Assembly: GCA_905478775.1 (NCBI GenBank)
Contig: CAJQKB010000162.1
Coordinates: 1 to 34,830, forward strand
DNA length: 34,830 nucleotides
Direction of reading: 5' to 3'
Source of the DNA: an uncultured Opitutales bacterium
GTDB taxonomy: Bacteria > Verrucomicrobiota > Verrucomicrobiia > Opitutales > Seribacteraceae
Position numbers and translations under genes: made by a program. A model generated the notes under the pieces. The model ran no database searches. It was not told where the DNA came from and saw only the letters and a list, made by a program, of their open reading frames with translations. This document shows positions 8,176 to 17,143 of the stretch, piece by piece (the stretch's first letter is position 1; each line of letters begins with the position of its first letter).

Positions 8176-11100
8176 TCATCGTGCAAATGCTTTATCTGGC
8201 TTTTTCTCAAAACCAAGTTCACTGAAAATTTAGTCCAAAGAAAGCACAAGATTATCAAAGCGAAGAAAAAGTATAGGAATCCCAACCCCGGTAACTGGCC
8301 AACTTCGCCAAGAATTGCCGGAGCAATTGCAAGAAGAGCAGAAATCGAACCCACGCCCAAACCCCAAAGGGCCAAAGTAAAGTGTTCCGAAAAAGCAAGA
8401 TTTCTCAAATGTCCAAGCCGATAACCCAAGGCCTCCATTACACCAAATTCTTTTCCTCTTTCCATTAAGTTCCTTGCCACCACGACGGCCAACCCAACTG
8501 TGCCCAATAACATACCAAGACCACCAAGACCCTGAAAAATTGAGAGATAAGTATTCTCCACTTTCTGAAATTCGGAAAGACGATCAATTGATTCGGTGAG
8601 CTCCAATCCATAATTCGAAAACTTTTCCTCTAAATACGATTGCATCATTTGAGATTCAGAAGGAGGAACACTGATCATAAAACTGCGATACCCTCCCTGT
8701 TGAGGAAACTTTTTTACAAATTGTTCTTCTGGTAAATAGATAGCTCCCTGTAAAATTGAACCCTTCACAGCTGCAACCAATTGGACGGAAAAGCTTCTTC
8801 CTTCTCCATCGAGAAATTCGATCTCATCTCCAATTCCTTTTTTTAAAGCCCACATCATTGTGTTCTGGTCCACCACCGCTGGTATTTTGCCATCTGGGAG
8901 TATTTTATTCAATTGCGACCAATCTCCAATAGCAAAAGAAAATCGGCCCGCCATTTCGCTTGGATTGACTCCGTAAATCCTGGGTCTGACCGCCTTATTT
9001 AAATTTAAACAGCTGGCATCATCTCCCTCCCTAAAACGTATTGGAACTACCTGTGTATTTTGTAAAAGAGTAGTATTCAAATCGTATAATTCCCGTCCTT
9101 CCACACCATTTAGATCATCATAAATCGGTAACGCAGATTCACCAAGCAATGAGAATCCTCCCGTGCCGGATAAAGGATCTTCTGGGGACACTGGCGGACC
9201 TTTGCGAAACGCTCCGGTACTGACTACTAAAAATGTCCCTGCCGCCATCGATGCCATGGTGACCAGACTCCGTCCAGTCCTTCTCCCCATATTTCGATTC
9301 GATAAATCTTTTGCAACCTTGAGTACTGTTATTTGTTGCCCGAATTTTTTTACCAAATAATAACGGAAATACAAAATTCCTGAAAGTAAAAGCATTGCTC
9401 CCGCTCCAAAATAACCTTCCGAAGCTCCCGGTGCTGAGAAATCCGTAATCGCAACCAATCCAATTGCTCCAATAAAAAAGATCATTGAAAGACAGAGAGA
9501 ACGGCTCCATTTTCTTTTTTTGTGATTCAAATTGTTTTGATTCAAATTTTCTCCTGCTGAAAGAAGCTCTCTCGGTTCAAATTTCAACTGCCGACGCGTG
9601 GACCATGCCATTGCAATAATCGACATTATTAATGCAGAAATTCCACCCCCTAAAATCGATTTTGGATCTACACTATACTCAAATATTGTACCGGATACGG
9701 CTCCGTTCCAATCGCCCGATAATAAACTTACCATTGACTGCCCGTAAAGAACAGCCAGTCCAACCCCAATCAATACTCCAATGATGGAGACGCAAAGCCC
9801 TTCACCAAGAACAAGCAGTCTAACCTTTTGGGGTGATAACCCGACGGCAAGAAGTAGCCCGACCTGCCGATTCCTTTGTTCAATTGAAAAAGCAAAAAGC
9901 ATCCCCGTTAACGCTAAGGCAGCAATAATGACAAAAAAACTAAATGATAAAAATAACTGTCCAAAATCAACTGGAGACTCAGTTCCTGCTTTTGCATCTG
10001 CACGCAAAGATTGAAATATCAGACCTGCCTGATTTGCAGTCATTACATTTCTAAGTTTATTTTCAAACTTTATTGGAGAATGAATTTCGCGGGAAAACCG
10101 TAAGCCGGTCAAAGAACCCCATCGATTCGTCCAAAGTTCTTGTCCCGCCTTCAGTGAGATGTATGCCTTCGGACTTCCCCTGTGCTGATTCCAATATTCT
10201 TCATCTTTTGGACGAATCTTATGGGTAATTGGAATTCCGGTATCCCATTCTCCACACGATTCTGCATCTGATAAACCTGGGAATTGCGGAGTCCAGTCAC
10301 TCTCCTCCCCTTCTACCACATTTGGCGGATTGGGGCATACTCCACGAAGAATAAACTTTTTGCTCTCCTCCACCAGTTTTCTACGCTTACCCACAGAAAA
10401 ATAACGCAATGTAATTGAATCTCCTATTTTTACACCGAGATCATCAATTGCCCATTGATTTAGGATGATCTCATCTTCACTCCAATCATCCGGCATAAAC
10501 AACACTTTCTTCGGATCGACTGCACTAACCATTGAATACGGGATCAACCCACTACCATTGCCATCTACATTTTCCGTTTCAATGGTGTTGACTAGATAAG
10601 TGAGCACACCAGTGGCGTCTGAATCGATTGACAGAGCCGCTTTTTCCAAAGAAGGATTGAGAAAGACTTGCCGTGTACGAACTGAGAAGGCACTGGTATC
10701 CCGTAAAAGTTTTACGCTGATCCCTGCATCGGCCAAAGTCCACGATTTTTCCAAAGCGAAGCGGGTAGAATTTTCATCAATTACTCCCTTGTCTGATCTA
10801 CCCAGCAAGAGGAAATTGGCAAAATCAGTTTTTCCATTCTCTTCATCAAAAGAACGAAACATTCTCTTCTGTAGTGTTTGAAGAGGGACAAATAATGTGA
10901 GAGGTTCTCGCTGGTTTCCCTGAATCCCGAAATGACCAAATCCGTCCGAAGAAACGGGGCCTGACAATTTACCATTAAAAGAGACAAATTTGTTATCCCG
11001 CTCGCCCGACAGAGGAGCATCCCTCGAGAAAAGGCTTGGTTCTTCAATGCGTAAAATAATCCTGCCCTGCCCTGCCACCTTCAAGAGTTTATGTAACCGT

Positions 11101-11549
11101 TCATTGGCGAAGAAATTACCCGCTCCCCATTCCGGCCAGTTTTTTTGATCCGCCCACGATCCTATTGGAGAATGTGCGATATCCGGGGCTAGTTGCCAAA
11201 AACTCTCCTCCACACCAAGAACCTGTACATTCCCCACCCTCCCCGATCCATCGGGCAGAGAAATCGTTCCACGGGAAACCACAACCGGTGCCACCACAGT
11301 TCCACCTTCCAATTCCGTTGAAATTTCATTTGCTAACTCGTCACGAAAAAAACCGTCGGTTGCCAACAGGGCCATGTCTGCTTTGCCAATTCTCGCTTCG
11401 GCTATCTTAGATAAAGTAGAACGGACTGAATCTCCCACAGTTAATGCTCCAATTAAAACCATTGCACACAACGCGACACCCAATGCGACGCCCAGATTTT
11501 GCCTGCGAAAATAAAGGAGATTTTTGGCAATTATTTTCCAAAAACTCAT
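8172..11549 (-). CDS. Large FtsX/MacB-type ABC transporter permease
   Basis: About 1,125 residues, far longer than single FtsX-type permeases (about 400) and longer than YbbP (about 800). The N-terminal helix (NLGVALGVALCAMVLIGALTVGDSVRSTLSKI) is followed by a large periplasmic domain of roughly 450 residues. A first FtsX core follows at about 530-610 with EQRNRQVGLLLAVGLSPQKV, then two or three more helices, a second periplasmic domain, and a second FtsX core at about 1020-1100 with ERGKEFGVMEALGYRLGHL. This duplicated layout matches permeases that pair with LolD/YbbA-type ATPases and move lipids, peptides or hydrophobic compounds out of the inner membrane rather than importing. I chose the ATG at 11549 (MSFWK), two bases after the ATPase stop. 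A TTG at 11555 overlapping that stop is the alternative. The substrate is unknown. Confidence 0.85.
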   Translation of the reverse strand: MSFWKIIAKNLLYFRRQNLGVALGVALCAMVLIGALTVGDSVRSTLSKIAEARIGKADMALLATDGFFRDELANEISTELEGGTVVAPVVVSRGTISLPDGSGRVGNVQVLGVEESFWQLAPDIAHSPIGSWADQKNWPEWGAGNFFANERLHKLLKVAGQGRIILRIEEPSLFSRDAPLSGERDNKFVSFNGKLSGPVSSDGFGHFGIQGNQREPLTLFVPLQTLQKRMFRSFDEENGKTDFANFLLLGRSDKGVIDENSTRFALEKSWTLADAGISVKLLRDTSAFSVRTRQVFLNPSLEKAALSIDSDATGVLTYLVNTIETENVDGNGSGLIPYSMVSAVDPKKVLFMPDDWSEDEIILNQWAIDDLGVKIGDSITLRYFSVGKRRKLVEESKKFILRGVCPNPPNVVEGEESDWTPQFPGLSDAESCGEWDTGIPITHKIRPKDEEYWNQHRGSPKAYISLKAGQELWTNRWGSLTGLRFSREIHSPIKFENKLRNVMTANQAGLIFQSLRADAKAGTESPVDFGQLFLSFSFFVIIAALALTGMLFAFSIEQRNRQVGLLLAVGLSPQKVRLLVLGEGLCVSIIGVLIGVGLAVLYGQSMVSLLSGDWNGAVSGTIFEYSVDPKSILGGGISALIMSIIAMAWSTRRQLKFEPRELLSAGENLNQNNLNHKKRKWSRSLCLSMIFFIGAIGLVAITDFSAPGASEGYFGAGAMLLLSGILYFRYYLVKKFGQQITVLKVAKDLSNRNMGRRTGRSLVTMASMAAGTFLVVSTGAFRKGPPVSPEDPLSGTGGFSLLGESALPIYDDLNGVEGRELYDLNTTLLQNTQVVPIRFREGDDASCLNLNKAVRPRIYGVNPSEMAGRFSFAIGDWSQLNKILPDGKIPAVVDQNTMMWALKKGIGDEIEFLDGEGRSFSVQLVAAVKGSILQGAIYLPEEQFVKKFPQQGGYRSFMISVPPSESQMMQSYLEEKFSNYGLELTESIDRLSEFQKVENTYLSIFQGLGGLGMLLGTVGLAVVVARNLMERGKEFGVMEALGYRLGHLRNLAFSEHFTLALWGLGVGSISALLAIAPAILGEVGQLPGLGFLYFFFALIILCFLWTKFSVNLVLRKSQIKHLHDE

Positions 11550-11551
11550 CT

Positions 11552-12241
11552 TCAAAACTCGGTCAGTTTTCCCTCGTCCATCAAGTAGGTCGTCTTCATC
11601 TGCCTGGCAATCTCTGGAGAATGAGTAACCATCAAAAGGGTCAGCGCAAGAGCTTGGTTCAATTCAACCAATAATTCAATCAGCCTTTCTGAATTCATCT
11701 TGTCCAAGGCCCCGGTAGGTTCGTCCGCTAAAAGCAAGTCCGGTTGATTGATTAGAGCCCTCGCCACTGCGACCCGTTGCTTTTCACCGCCGGAAATTTC
11801 AGCCGGCCGATGATTCACCCGGTGGGAAAGTCCGACCTTATCCAATAGTTCCATCGCCCTTTTTTGCAGTTCCTTTCCCGTTAAGTTGCCAAATCCGGCC
11901 AATGCGGGAACCATTACATTCTCCATCACGGTACATTGAGGTAGCAGGTGATGAGATTGAAATATAAACCCGATTGATTGATTACGAAATTCAGACGCCT
12001 CTGCCACGGTAAACTTTCCCGTCGACCGTCCATCCACATATACTTCTCCACCGTCGGGTTTATCCAGAGTACCAATCAAGTTAAGAAGCGTGCTCTTACC
12101 CGACCCGGAAGGTCCGACAATGGCCACCGATGAACCCTTGGGTATTTCCAGATTAACTTCGCCAAAAACATCCACTCTTTCTTCCCCTTCGGGAGACGGG
12201 TAGGATTTTGATATATTAGTAAGTTGTAAAAATGTTTCCAT
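11552..12241 (-). CDS. ABC transporter ATP-binding protein, LolD/MacB/YbbA type
   Basis: A 229-residue ATPase with all expected motifs: Walker A GPSGSGKST at 43-51, Q-loop Gln95 (FIFQSHHLLP), signature ISGGEKQRVAVARAL at 149-163, Walker B LLLADEP at 169-175, D-loop ALD, and H-loop His207 (VTHSPE). The length and the LxxQCTVxENV stretch after the Q-loop are typical of the LolD/MacB/YbbA subfamily, whose members work with FtsX-type permeases in mechanotransmission or lipid/peptide extrusion. The permease gene begins two bases after its stop, so the pair forms one transporter. It follows the PaaK-like ligase by 23 bases in the long operon and may export or insert the product of that pathway. That role is inferred from position. 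Confidence 0.93.
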   Translation of the reverse strand: METFLQLTNISKSYPSPEGEERVDVFGEVNLEIPKGSSVAIVGPSGSGKSTLLNLIGTLDKPDGGEVYVDGRSTGKFTVAEASEFRNQSIGFIFQSHHLLPQCTVMENVMVPALAGFGNLTGKELQKRAMELLDKVGLSHRVNHRPAEISGGEKQRVAVARALINQPDLLLADEPTGALDKMNSERLIELLVELNQALALTLLMVTHSPEIARQMKTTYLMDEGKLTEF

Positions 12242-12264
12242 AAATTGATACGTTTAAATTGATT

Positions 12265-13530
12265 CTATTCCCATCTTTTTGCCTTCATTTCGAAACGGGG
12301 CAATTTTCCTTCCTCCACCGATTGAACCGGAATGCGAAGAGAGAAAGCATCCTTTAACTCCGTTTCCACTAATTTTGCAATTTCGGGTTCCGCCTCCACT
12401 TTAATTTTTATTTCAACCATTGAACCAGTATTTTCTTTGTATACGCGATACTCACGAACCTGGTTAAATCTTCGAATTACCGCATCCACGGATGCCGGGT
12501 ACAGGTTTACTCCGCGTACCACAACCATGTCATCCGTACGCCCTAAAATTCCCCCAATCAGATCAAATATTGGATTTCCTTGCTGGTCCATCCCGGTTTC
12601 CAATCTTACCAAATCACCCGTTCGGTAGCGCAAAACGGGACAGCCAGTTCGTCCAAGGGTAGTAAGAACGAGTTCCCCTAATGCACCTTCGGCAACCGGG
12701 AGTCCAGATTTTGAATCGACGACTTCAGGGAAGTAACTATCTGCAATAATACGCAATCCACCCTGCCCACCCGGAATCTCATAGGCCACCGGGCCCACCT
12801 CAGTCATCCCGTAATGGTCAATTACCTTTACCCCATGCCACTGTGTTGCGATTTTCTCCCGGAAACTCAGCTGACTTCCTCCCGTTTCGCCCGCAACTAT
12901 GATCGAGCGTAAATGATTATCCGATAAATCTATTCCGGCCTCTTCCGCAACCTCGGGTAATCGAAGAGCGTAAGTAGGAGTGCAGAAAAGATGATCCGCT
13001 TTTTGCTCAAGAATCGTTTTTAATCTCTGCTCACTGCTTTGACCTCCACCCGGTATGCACAAGCAACCCCTCTTAGTAGCCGCATCATGGGCGGTCCAAA
13101 AGCCTAAAAAAGGACCGAAGGAAAAAGCGAAAAAACACTTTTCCCCTTTTTGTACCCCTGCATTGTCTAATACCAAGTCCCAATTTCCCAACATCCATTG
13201 CCAATCACCCGGCGTGTCCAACCAGGCCATTGGGACTCCCAAAGTTCCGCTGGTCTGGTGGAAACGGGTATATTGATTCAAGGGGTAGGTTAAGTTAGTT
13301 CCGTAGGGCGGATTATCAATCCGGTCCTTGGCCAACATATCCTTGGTGGTAAAAGGGCACTGCTCCTGAAACTGGACAAATCCATTCAGTTGACTCACAT
13401 TCTTAATTTGAGGCCAATGAGATTGTTGAAAACTATTTTTTTCCACCAACTCACCCAACATGGCCTGAAATTTTGGCCAGCGAATTGTATCTGGTTGATC
13501 AGCAGATTTTAAATCAGCCGATTGTTCCAT
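12265..13530 (-). CDS. PaaK-like acyl-/aryl-CoA ligase (adenylate-forming enzyme)
   Basis: A 421-residue member of the phenylacetate-CoA ligase branch of adenylate-forming enzymes. The phosphate-binding loop QTSGTLGVP is at 92-100, the A5-type motif HYGMTEVGP at 239-247, YRTGDLV at 302-308, and GRTDDMVVVRGVNLYP, the hinge and start of the C-terminal domain, at 330-345. Length is close to PaaK (about 435). Such enzymes use ATP to make an acyl-adenylate and then a CoA (or carrier) thioester, usually of an aromatic acid. In this operon the chorismate lyase-like gene at 17144-17695 could supply a hydroxybenzoate substrate, and the hotdog thioesterase at 14093-14524 could hydrolyse the thioester. 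A second, shorter ligase occurs at 22875-23951. Substrate assignment is inference. Confidence 0.85.
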   Translation of the reverse strand: MEQSADLKSADQPDTIRWPKFQAMLGELVEKNSFQQSHWPQIKNVSQLNGFVQFQEQCPFTTKDMLAKDRIDNPPYGTNLTYPLNQYTRFHQTSGTLGVPMAWLDTPGDWQWMLGNWDLVLDNAGVQKGEKCFFAFSFGPFLGFWTAHDAATKRGCLCIPGGGQSSEQRLKTILEQKADHLFCTPTYALRLPEVAEEAGIDLSDNHLRSIIVAGETGGSQLSFREKIATQWHGVKVIDHYGMTEVGPVAYEIPGGQGGLRIIADSYFPEVVDSKSGLPVAEGALGELVLTTLGRTGCPVLRYRTGDLVRLETGMDQQGNPIFDLIGGILGRTDDMVVVRGVNLYPASVDAVIRRFNQVREYRVYKENTGSMVEIKIKVEAEPEIAKLVETELKDAFSLRIPVQSVEEGKLPRFEMKAKRWE

Positions 13531-13539
13531 GGCTCAACC

Positions 13540-14058
13540 TTAGGAGGGTTTAGTCGCGACCGTATCTAAGGGCACCTTCGGCGGCTTGGGTGCATGCTTG
13601 GTAATCAAGTAGCCACCAAAGGCAGCCATCGCAATCCCCAACACGAAAGGCCATTTCACATAGGACCAATTTCCTTCCTTAGTAGTGCTTACCACTGCAT
13701 TGACCATCGGTGCACCCGCAAAAATAATCGACATAATGACCGGAACATAAGCAGGAGAAGACATTTTTCCAAAAGCAAGTAATACCCCCAATGCTCCAAT
13801 TGCACCAAGAGTCCCGGCAATTAGTGACCATTGCCAACCCTTGGTCGGATACGCCCAAAAAGCAATATTACCCCCTTTCAGCTTAAGAATGATCAGAGGT
13901 GCGACCACTGCGGTCAGGAAGTATGCCAACCCGACCCATAAGAAAGCCATGATTCTTCCGTTTTCCTTATCCCCCATATTGGTTGAGCCAATGTGCATGC
14001 AAACACCATAGGTTCCCCAACAAACAACTGTAATTAATGCATAATATAAAAAATTCAT
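13540..14058 (-). CDS. Small EamA/DMT-like membrane protein (half-size)
   Basis: A 172-residue protein with five hydrophobic segments (about residues 2-22, 35-57, 76-97, 103-122 and 133-150) and a proline-rich cytoplasmic-looking tail. Size and layout fit a single EamA-like half rather than the usual ten-helix drug/metabolite transporter, so it may act as a dimer. I chose the ATG at 14058, which is preceded by AAAGGATTGTT, a reasonable ribosome-binding site. A longer reading from 14106 would overlap the thioesterase gene and add a charged non-hydrophobic leader. It lies between the thioesterase and the PaaK-like ligase in the operon and could move a small metabolite or intermediate. The transporter assignment is from hydrophobic pattern only, and the family call is moderate. 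Confidence 0.65.
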   Translation of the reverse strand: MNFLYYALITVVCWGTYGVCMHIGSTNMGDKENGRIMAFLWVGLAYFLTAVVAPLIILKLKGGNIAFWAYPTKGWQWSLIAGTLGAIGALGVLLAFGKMSSPAYVPVIMSIIFAGAPMVNAVVSTTKEGNWSYVKWPFVLGIAMAAFGGYLITKHAPKPPKVPLDTVATKPS

Positions 14059-14092
14059 AACAATCCTTTTTTCATCTGTTTTAAATATAGTT

Positions 14093-14524
14093 TCACGACT
14101 GAACATTTATTTTTTCGAGAACTACTTCCGGAATCATAATCGGGGCCATTGACCCCGATGCTTGGTCGAAACTAACACATGCAGCCACGACTTCTCCGAC
14201 TGCAGCTTTTACCCGTTTTCCGCTTTCATCCTTCCAAAATTGAAAGGCGTAGGAAATTGATTTATCCCGAATTTCGGTAATGATTAATTTCACCTCCACT
14301 TCCTCCTCAAAACGAAGAGGTCTTTTAAATCGGCAGGATGTTTTGACTCGAGGCCAACCAAAGCGTCCATTCTCATCTTCCATGTCCACGGATAATCCCA
14401 CGCTGCGAAGGAATTCATGTTCGCAAATTTCCATCCAGCGATAAAAATTGGTAAAGTGCATGATGCCGGCCAGGTCAGTCTCGCTAAATTCAACGCGTCG
14501 GGTGATAGAAAATTCAATTGCCAT
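14093..14524 (-). CDS. Hotdog-fold acyl-CoA thioesterase (4-hydroxybenzoyl-CoA thioesterase/YbgC-like)
   Basis: A 143-residue hotdog protein. VEFSETDLAGIMHFTNFYRWME matches the active-site segment of the 4HBT/YbgC/FadM group (classically DxDAxGxVxxxNY), with Asp17 in the catalytic position and a His at 23. The next helix (CEHEFLRSVG) and SCRFKRPLRFEEEV, where the family has its xFxxPLxxGDxx strand, also fit. These enzymes hydrolyse acyl- or aroyl-CoA thioesters. Members include 4-hydroxybenzoyl-CoA and 1,4-dihydroxy-2-naphthoyl-CoA thioesterases. Placed among two adenylate-forming ligases and a chorismate lyase-like gene, it may release an aromatic acid from CoA or edit the pathway. The ATG at 14524 follows the glycosyltransferase stop by ten bases. 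Confidence 0.85.
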   Translation of the reverse strand: MAIEFSITRRVEFSETDLAGIMHFTNFYRWMEICEHEFLRSVGLSVDMEDENGRFGWPRVKTSCRFKRPLRFEEEVEVKLIITEIRDKSISYAFQFWKDESGKRVKAAVGEVVAACVSFDQASGSMAPIMIPEVVLEKINVQS

Positions 14525-14534
14525 GTTCTCAGTA

Positions 14535-15830
14535 TTAGGAAGTCGCTATTGCAGGGGCGAGAATATTATCGACCAAAGATTTTGCCAGTTTTTCGTTGGA
14601 ATACTTTTCCATGACAACATCACGACCGAAAATTCCCATTTTTTTTGAAACTTCTGAATCTTTTAATATTTGATCGAGTGCAATGGCGAGGTCACTGGGA
14701 TTATTTTCCTCATAAATAATTCCCCCACCCGTATCCTCCACAATTTCCGGAAATGCCCCACTTTTTGGAAGCACAACCGGAGTACCTGCCGCCAGCGCTT
14801 CGATTACATAAAGCCCAAACGCTTCGGGGTAGCGCGAAGGAACGGAAAACACATTGAGCCCCCTTAATAATTTGAGTTTCTCATCGCGTTCAATATTGGG
14901 TCGAAAAGTACTGCATGCAGAAAGACCGGCATTCTCGAGTTTGTCCTTTTGTTCCTGAACAAAAGGCTCATCTTCCCCTGTCATTCCACCTGCGATTTCT
15001 AACCGCAAGTCAGTATGCTTACTAGACTTTTTTAAAATAAGAAATGCGTCGATTAAAATATCCAATCCTTTCAACGGACAAAGACGGGCAAGAAATCCAA
15101 CCGTTGGGGGGGAAACCACATTTTCATTACAAGAAAATCCATCTGTGGTAATCCCATTTGGATGATGCAGGACATTTGCCGGTTCCAACTCCAACCGGGT
15201 CGCCATAAATTCGCCAAAATATCGGCTTGGTGAAATACAACCATTCAATTCCCTGACATCGTTTCTAAGAAGTTTCCAGGCTTGGTTTCTGTACTCTGGA
15301 AGCAGAGAATCGAGAAAGGAATCTTCACCCTGTAAAAATCCAAAAACGGGAATGTTTAGTTCCCTACGTAGAACCTTACCAATCCCGGCAAGCATGATCG
15401 TGGAGAGAAGAATAACATCTGGTTTTCCGTGAGCGTGAAACCAGTCCACCACCTTGCGTACTTCTTTAACAAGAGGCCCATCCTCTCCCCGAAAAGTAGA
15501 GAGCGTAATTTCACCCAAATCTTTACTGGATGTCATACCGCTTTTCGCTGCGGCTTTCTTTAGCAGCCACTTACTGTCAAGTGCCTTGTCCATCCAGGCG
15601 GGGGTATGGCGAAAGAGAGAGAACTTGTGTTGTAAGTAGACATTAATTCCACCAAAGAAAATAGGTAACTCATCGGCGGCAGGTTCTTCATCCAAAAAAT
15701 GAGGCAGGTAAGTGGGAAGCATGGTAACCTCATGCCCAGCATCAATCAAGCAACGGGCGAGGGAATTATCACGCATGCAAACACCGCAGTAGTAATTCCC
15801 CGTTCCCGGGGTAAGGAAAGCAAGCTTCAC
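14535..15830 (-). CDS. GT4-family glycosyltransferase
   Basis: A 431-residue GT-B glycosyltransferase. The N-terminus (KLAFLTPGTGNYYCGVCMRDN) is the first Rossmann strand and the glycine-rich acceptor loop. The second domain contains VGFLARLCPLKGLDILIDAF and the nucleotide-sugar E-x7-E motif EAFGLYVIE followed by ALAAGTPVVLPKSGAFPEIV, diagnostic of glycosyltransferase family 4 (glycosyl transferases group 1). The donor and acceptor cannot be told from sequence. It starts at GTG 15830, overlapping the flavoprotein stop by four bases (GTGA), so it is translationally coupled to the halogenase-like enzyme. That makes it a candidate for glycosylating the product of this pathway, possibly an aromatic hydroxyl. 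No signal peptide, so cytoplasmic. Confidence 0.88.
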   Translation of the reverse strand: MKLAFLTPGTGNYYCGVCMRDNSLARCLIDAGHEVTMLPTYLPHFLDEEPAADELPIFFGGINVYLQHKFSLFRHTPAWMDKALDSKWLLKKAAAKSGMTSSKDLGEITLSTFRGEDGPLVKEVRKVVDWFHAHGKPDVILLSTIMLAGIGKVLRRELNIPVFGFLQGEDSFLDSLLPEYRNQAWKLLRNDVRELNGCISPSRYFGEFMATRLELEPANVLHHPNGITTDGFSCNENVVSPPTVGFLARLCPLKGLDILIDAFLILKKSSKHTDLRLEIAGGMTGEDEPFVQEQKDKLENAGLSACSTFRPNIERDEKLKLLRGLNVFSVPSRYPEAFGLYVIEALAAGTPVVLPKSGAFPEIVEDTGGGIIYEENNPSDLAIALDQILKDSEVSKKMGIFGRDVVMEKYSNEKLAKSLVDNILAPAIATS

Positions 15831-17092
15831 GAGGAAGCAGTCGTCAAACCATGCTCCACTGGCTCGGGAAGGTCGGCAAGGTCAGACATGGCATCAAAGA
15901 GTTCTCGGAATTCATTATCGTCCACATTGCCAATCAAACAATCGGTAAGTGCGGCCCGTAAATGATCCCCTCTTTTGGCAAGGTCTCCAAAACTAAAATC
16001 CTGATCGTAGAATGCATAGACAATTTTTCTCATCGTCTCGATGGAGGATTGCATTCGTTTTCCGTATCGATCAAAACTTTTGGCAGAAAGATCGCCGGCA
16101 TCCAAAGCCAGATCAATTTCATCGGCAAGCATGACACCGCTTTTCAAGGCCAGGAAAACGCCTGAAGAAAAAACTGGATCTAAAAATCCTAGTGCATCAC
16201 CAGCTAATACAAGGCCCTCACTTGCACAGTAACGATTACGGTAAGAGTATTCTCCGGTAATACGATATTCCCCGGTTTGTTCGGCTTCGGCCAAATGTTC
16301 CTTAATCCATTCATTATTCAATACTTCACGCTGAAAAATTTCCTCGTGATCCTTGGTCGATCCATTAAAAAGATAATCCCGCTCCGCCACAATCCCGACG
16401 CTGACCATATCACCGCTCAATGGAATATACCAAAACCATCCCTTGTTGGGCAGGTAAGCAACCGTGGTTGCGCCTTCATCCAACCCGGGGTCGCGCTTAG
16501 CACCCTTATAATATGTCCACAGTGCAATCTTTTTAAGCTCCGGGTCACGAATCTTCCATTTTTGTTTATGTGCAGCAAAGCAATCCCGGCCCGAAGCATC
16601 TACTACAATTGGTGCCCGTAATTCTAATGATCCAAACTCTTCGGACTCGACTGTAATACCTTCCACTCGATCGCCCGATTTAATCAAATTCTTGGCTTTC
16701 GTTTCCTCCATGACTGTAGCACCATTTGATCGTGCTTTGTCGAGAATCATTTTATCGAATTCAGAACGCCAAACCTGCCAAGTGGTAGAGGATGGATGGT
16801 CGAAATGCTGGAAAAAATAAAAGGGCTGCGAAAGAAAGCCGTCTTGTCGAACAAATTGGACACAGTATTTTCGGGGATTTGCAGACTCCATCAAGGTATC
16901 AATCAAGCCCAGTCTTTCCAGCGGAAAATAACAAAATGGCATTAATGATTCTCCCACATGGTATCGGGGGAATTTTTCTTTTTCCACGATCAATACATCG
17001 CGACCTTTTTCTGCAAGCAGTGCACCGGTTGTGGAACCAGCAGGTCCAGCTCCCACAACGATTGCATCATAATTTTTTTTTAGGGATATCAT
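15827..17092 (-). CDS. Halogenase-like FAD-dependent oxidoreductase
   Basis: A 421-residue flavoprotein. The dinucleotide-binding motif VVGAGPAGSTTGALLAEKG is at 12-30, and EKEKFPRYHVGESLMP at 38-52 is the loop shared by flavin-dependent halogenases and geranylgeranyl-reductase-like enzymes. GWFWYIPL at 218-225 contains the WxWxIP motif regarded as the signature of flavin-dependent halogenases. GDALGFLDPVFSSGVFLALKSG at 299-320 is the second FAD motif. Lys75 (NPRKYCVQF) sits where these proteins have a conserved lysine, but I cannot confirm that it is the catalytic halogenase lysine. Relatives include true phenol/pyrrole halogenases (CmlS/PltA-like) and non-halogenating members in xanthomonadin and aryl polyene clusters. 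It may halogenate or oxidise an aromatic substrate. It needs a flavin reductase, which is not seen here. Overlaps the glycosyltransferase start. Confidence 0.82.
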   Translation of the reverse strand: MISLKKNYDAIVVGAGPAGSTTGALLAEKGRDVLIVEKEKFPRYHVGESLMPFCYFPLERLGLIDTLMESANPRKYCVQFVRQDGFLSQPFYFFQHFDHPSSTTWQVWRSEFDKMILDKARSNGATVMEETKAKNLIKSGDRVEGITVESEEFGSLELRAPIVVDASGRDCFAAHKQKWKIRDPELKKIALWTYYKGAKRDPGLDEGATTVAYLPNKGWFWYIPLSGDMVSVGIVAERDYLFNGSTKDHEEIFQREVLNNEWIKEHLAEAEQTGEYRITGEYSYRNRYCASEGLVLAGDALGFLDPVFSSGVFLALKSGVMLADEIDLALDAGDLSAKSFDRYGKRMQSSIETMRKIVYAFYDQDFSFGDLAKRGDHLRAALTDCLIGNVDDNEFRELFDAMSDLADLPEPVEHGLTTASS

Positions 17093-17143
17093 GATAGTAT
17101 TAATTCAAGTCAGGTTTTCTGTTTTTACAAATATAGAAAGTAA

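Noticed and set aside
12242-12264. Direct repeat AAATTGAT before the ABC ATPase gene
   Set aside because: Two 8-base AT-rich copies in a 23-base gap are easily due to chance.
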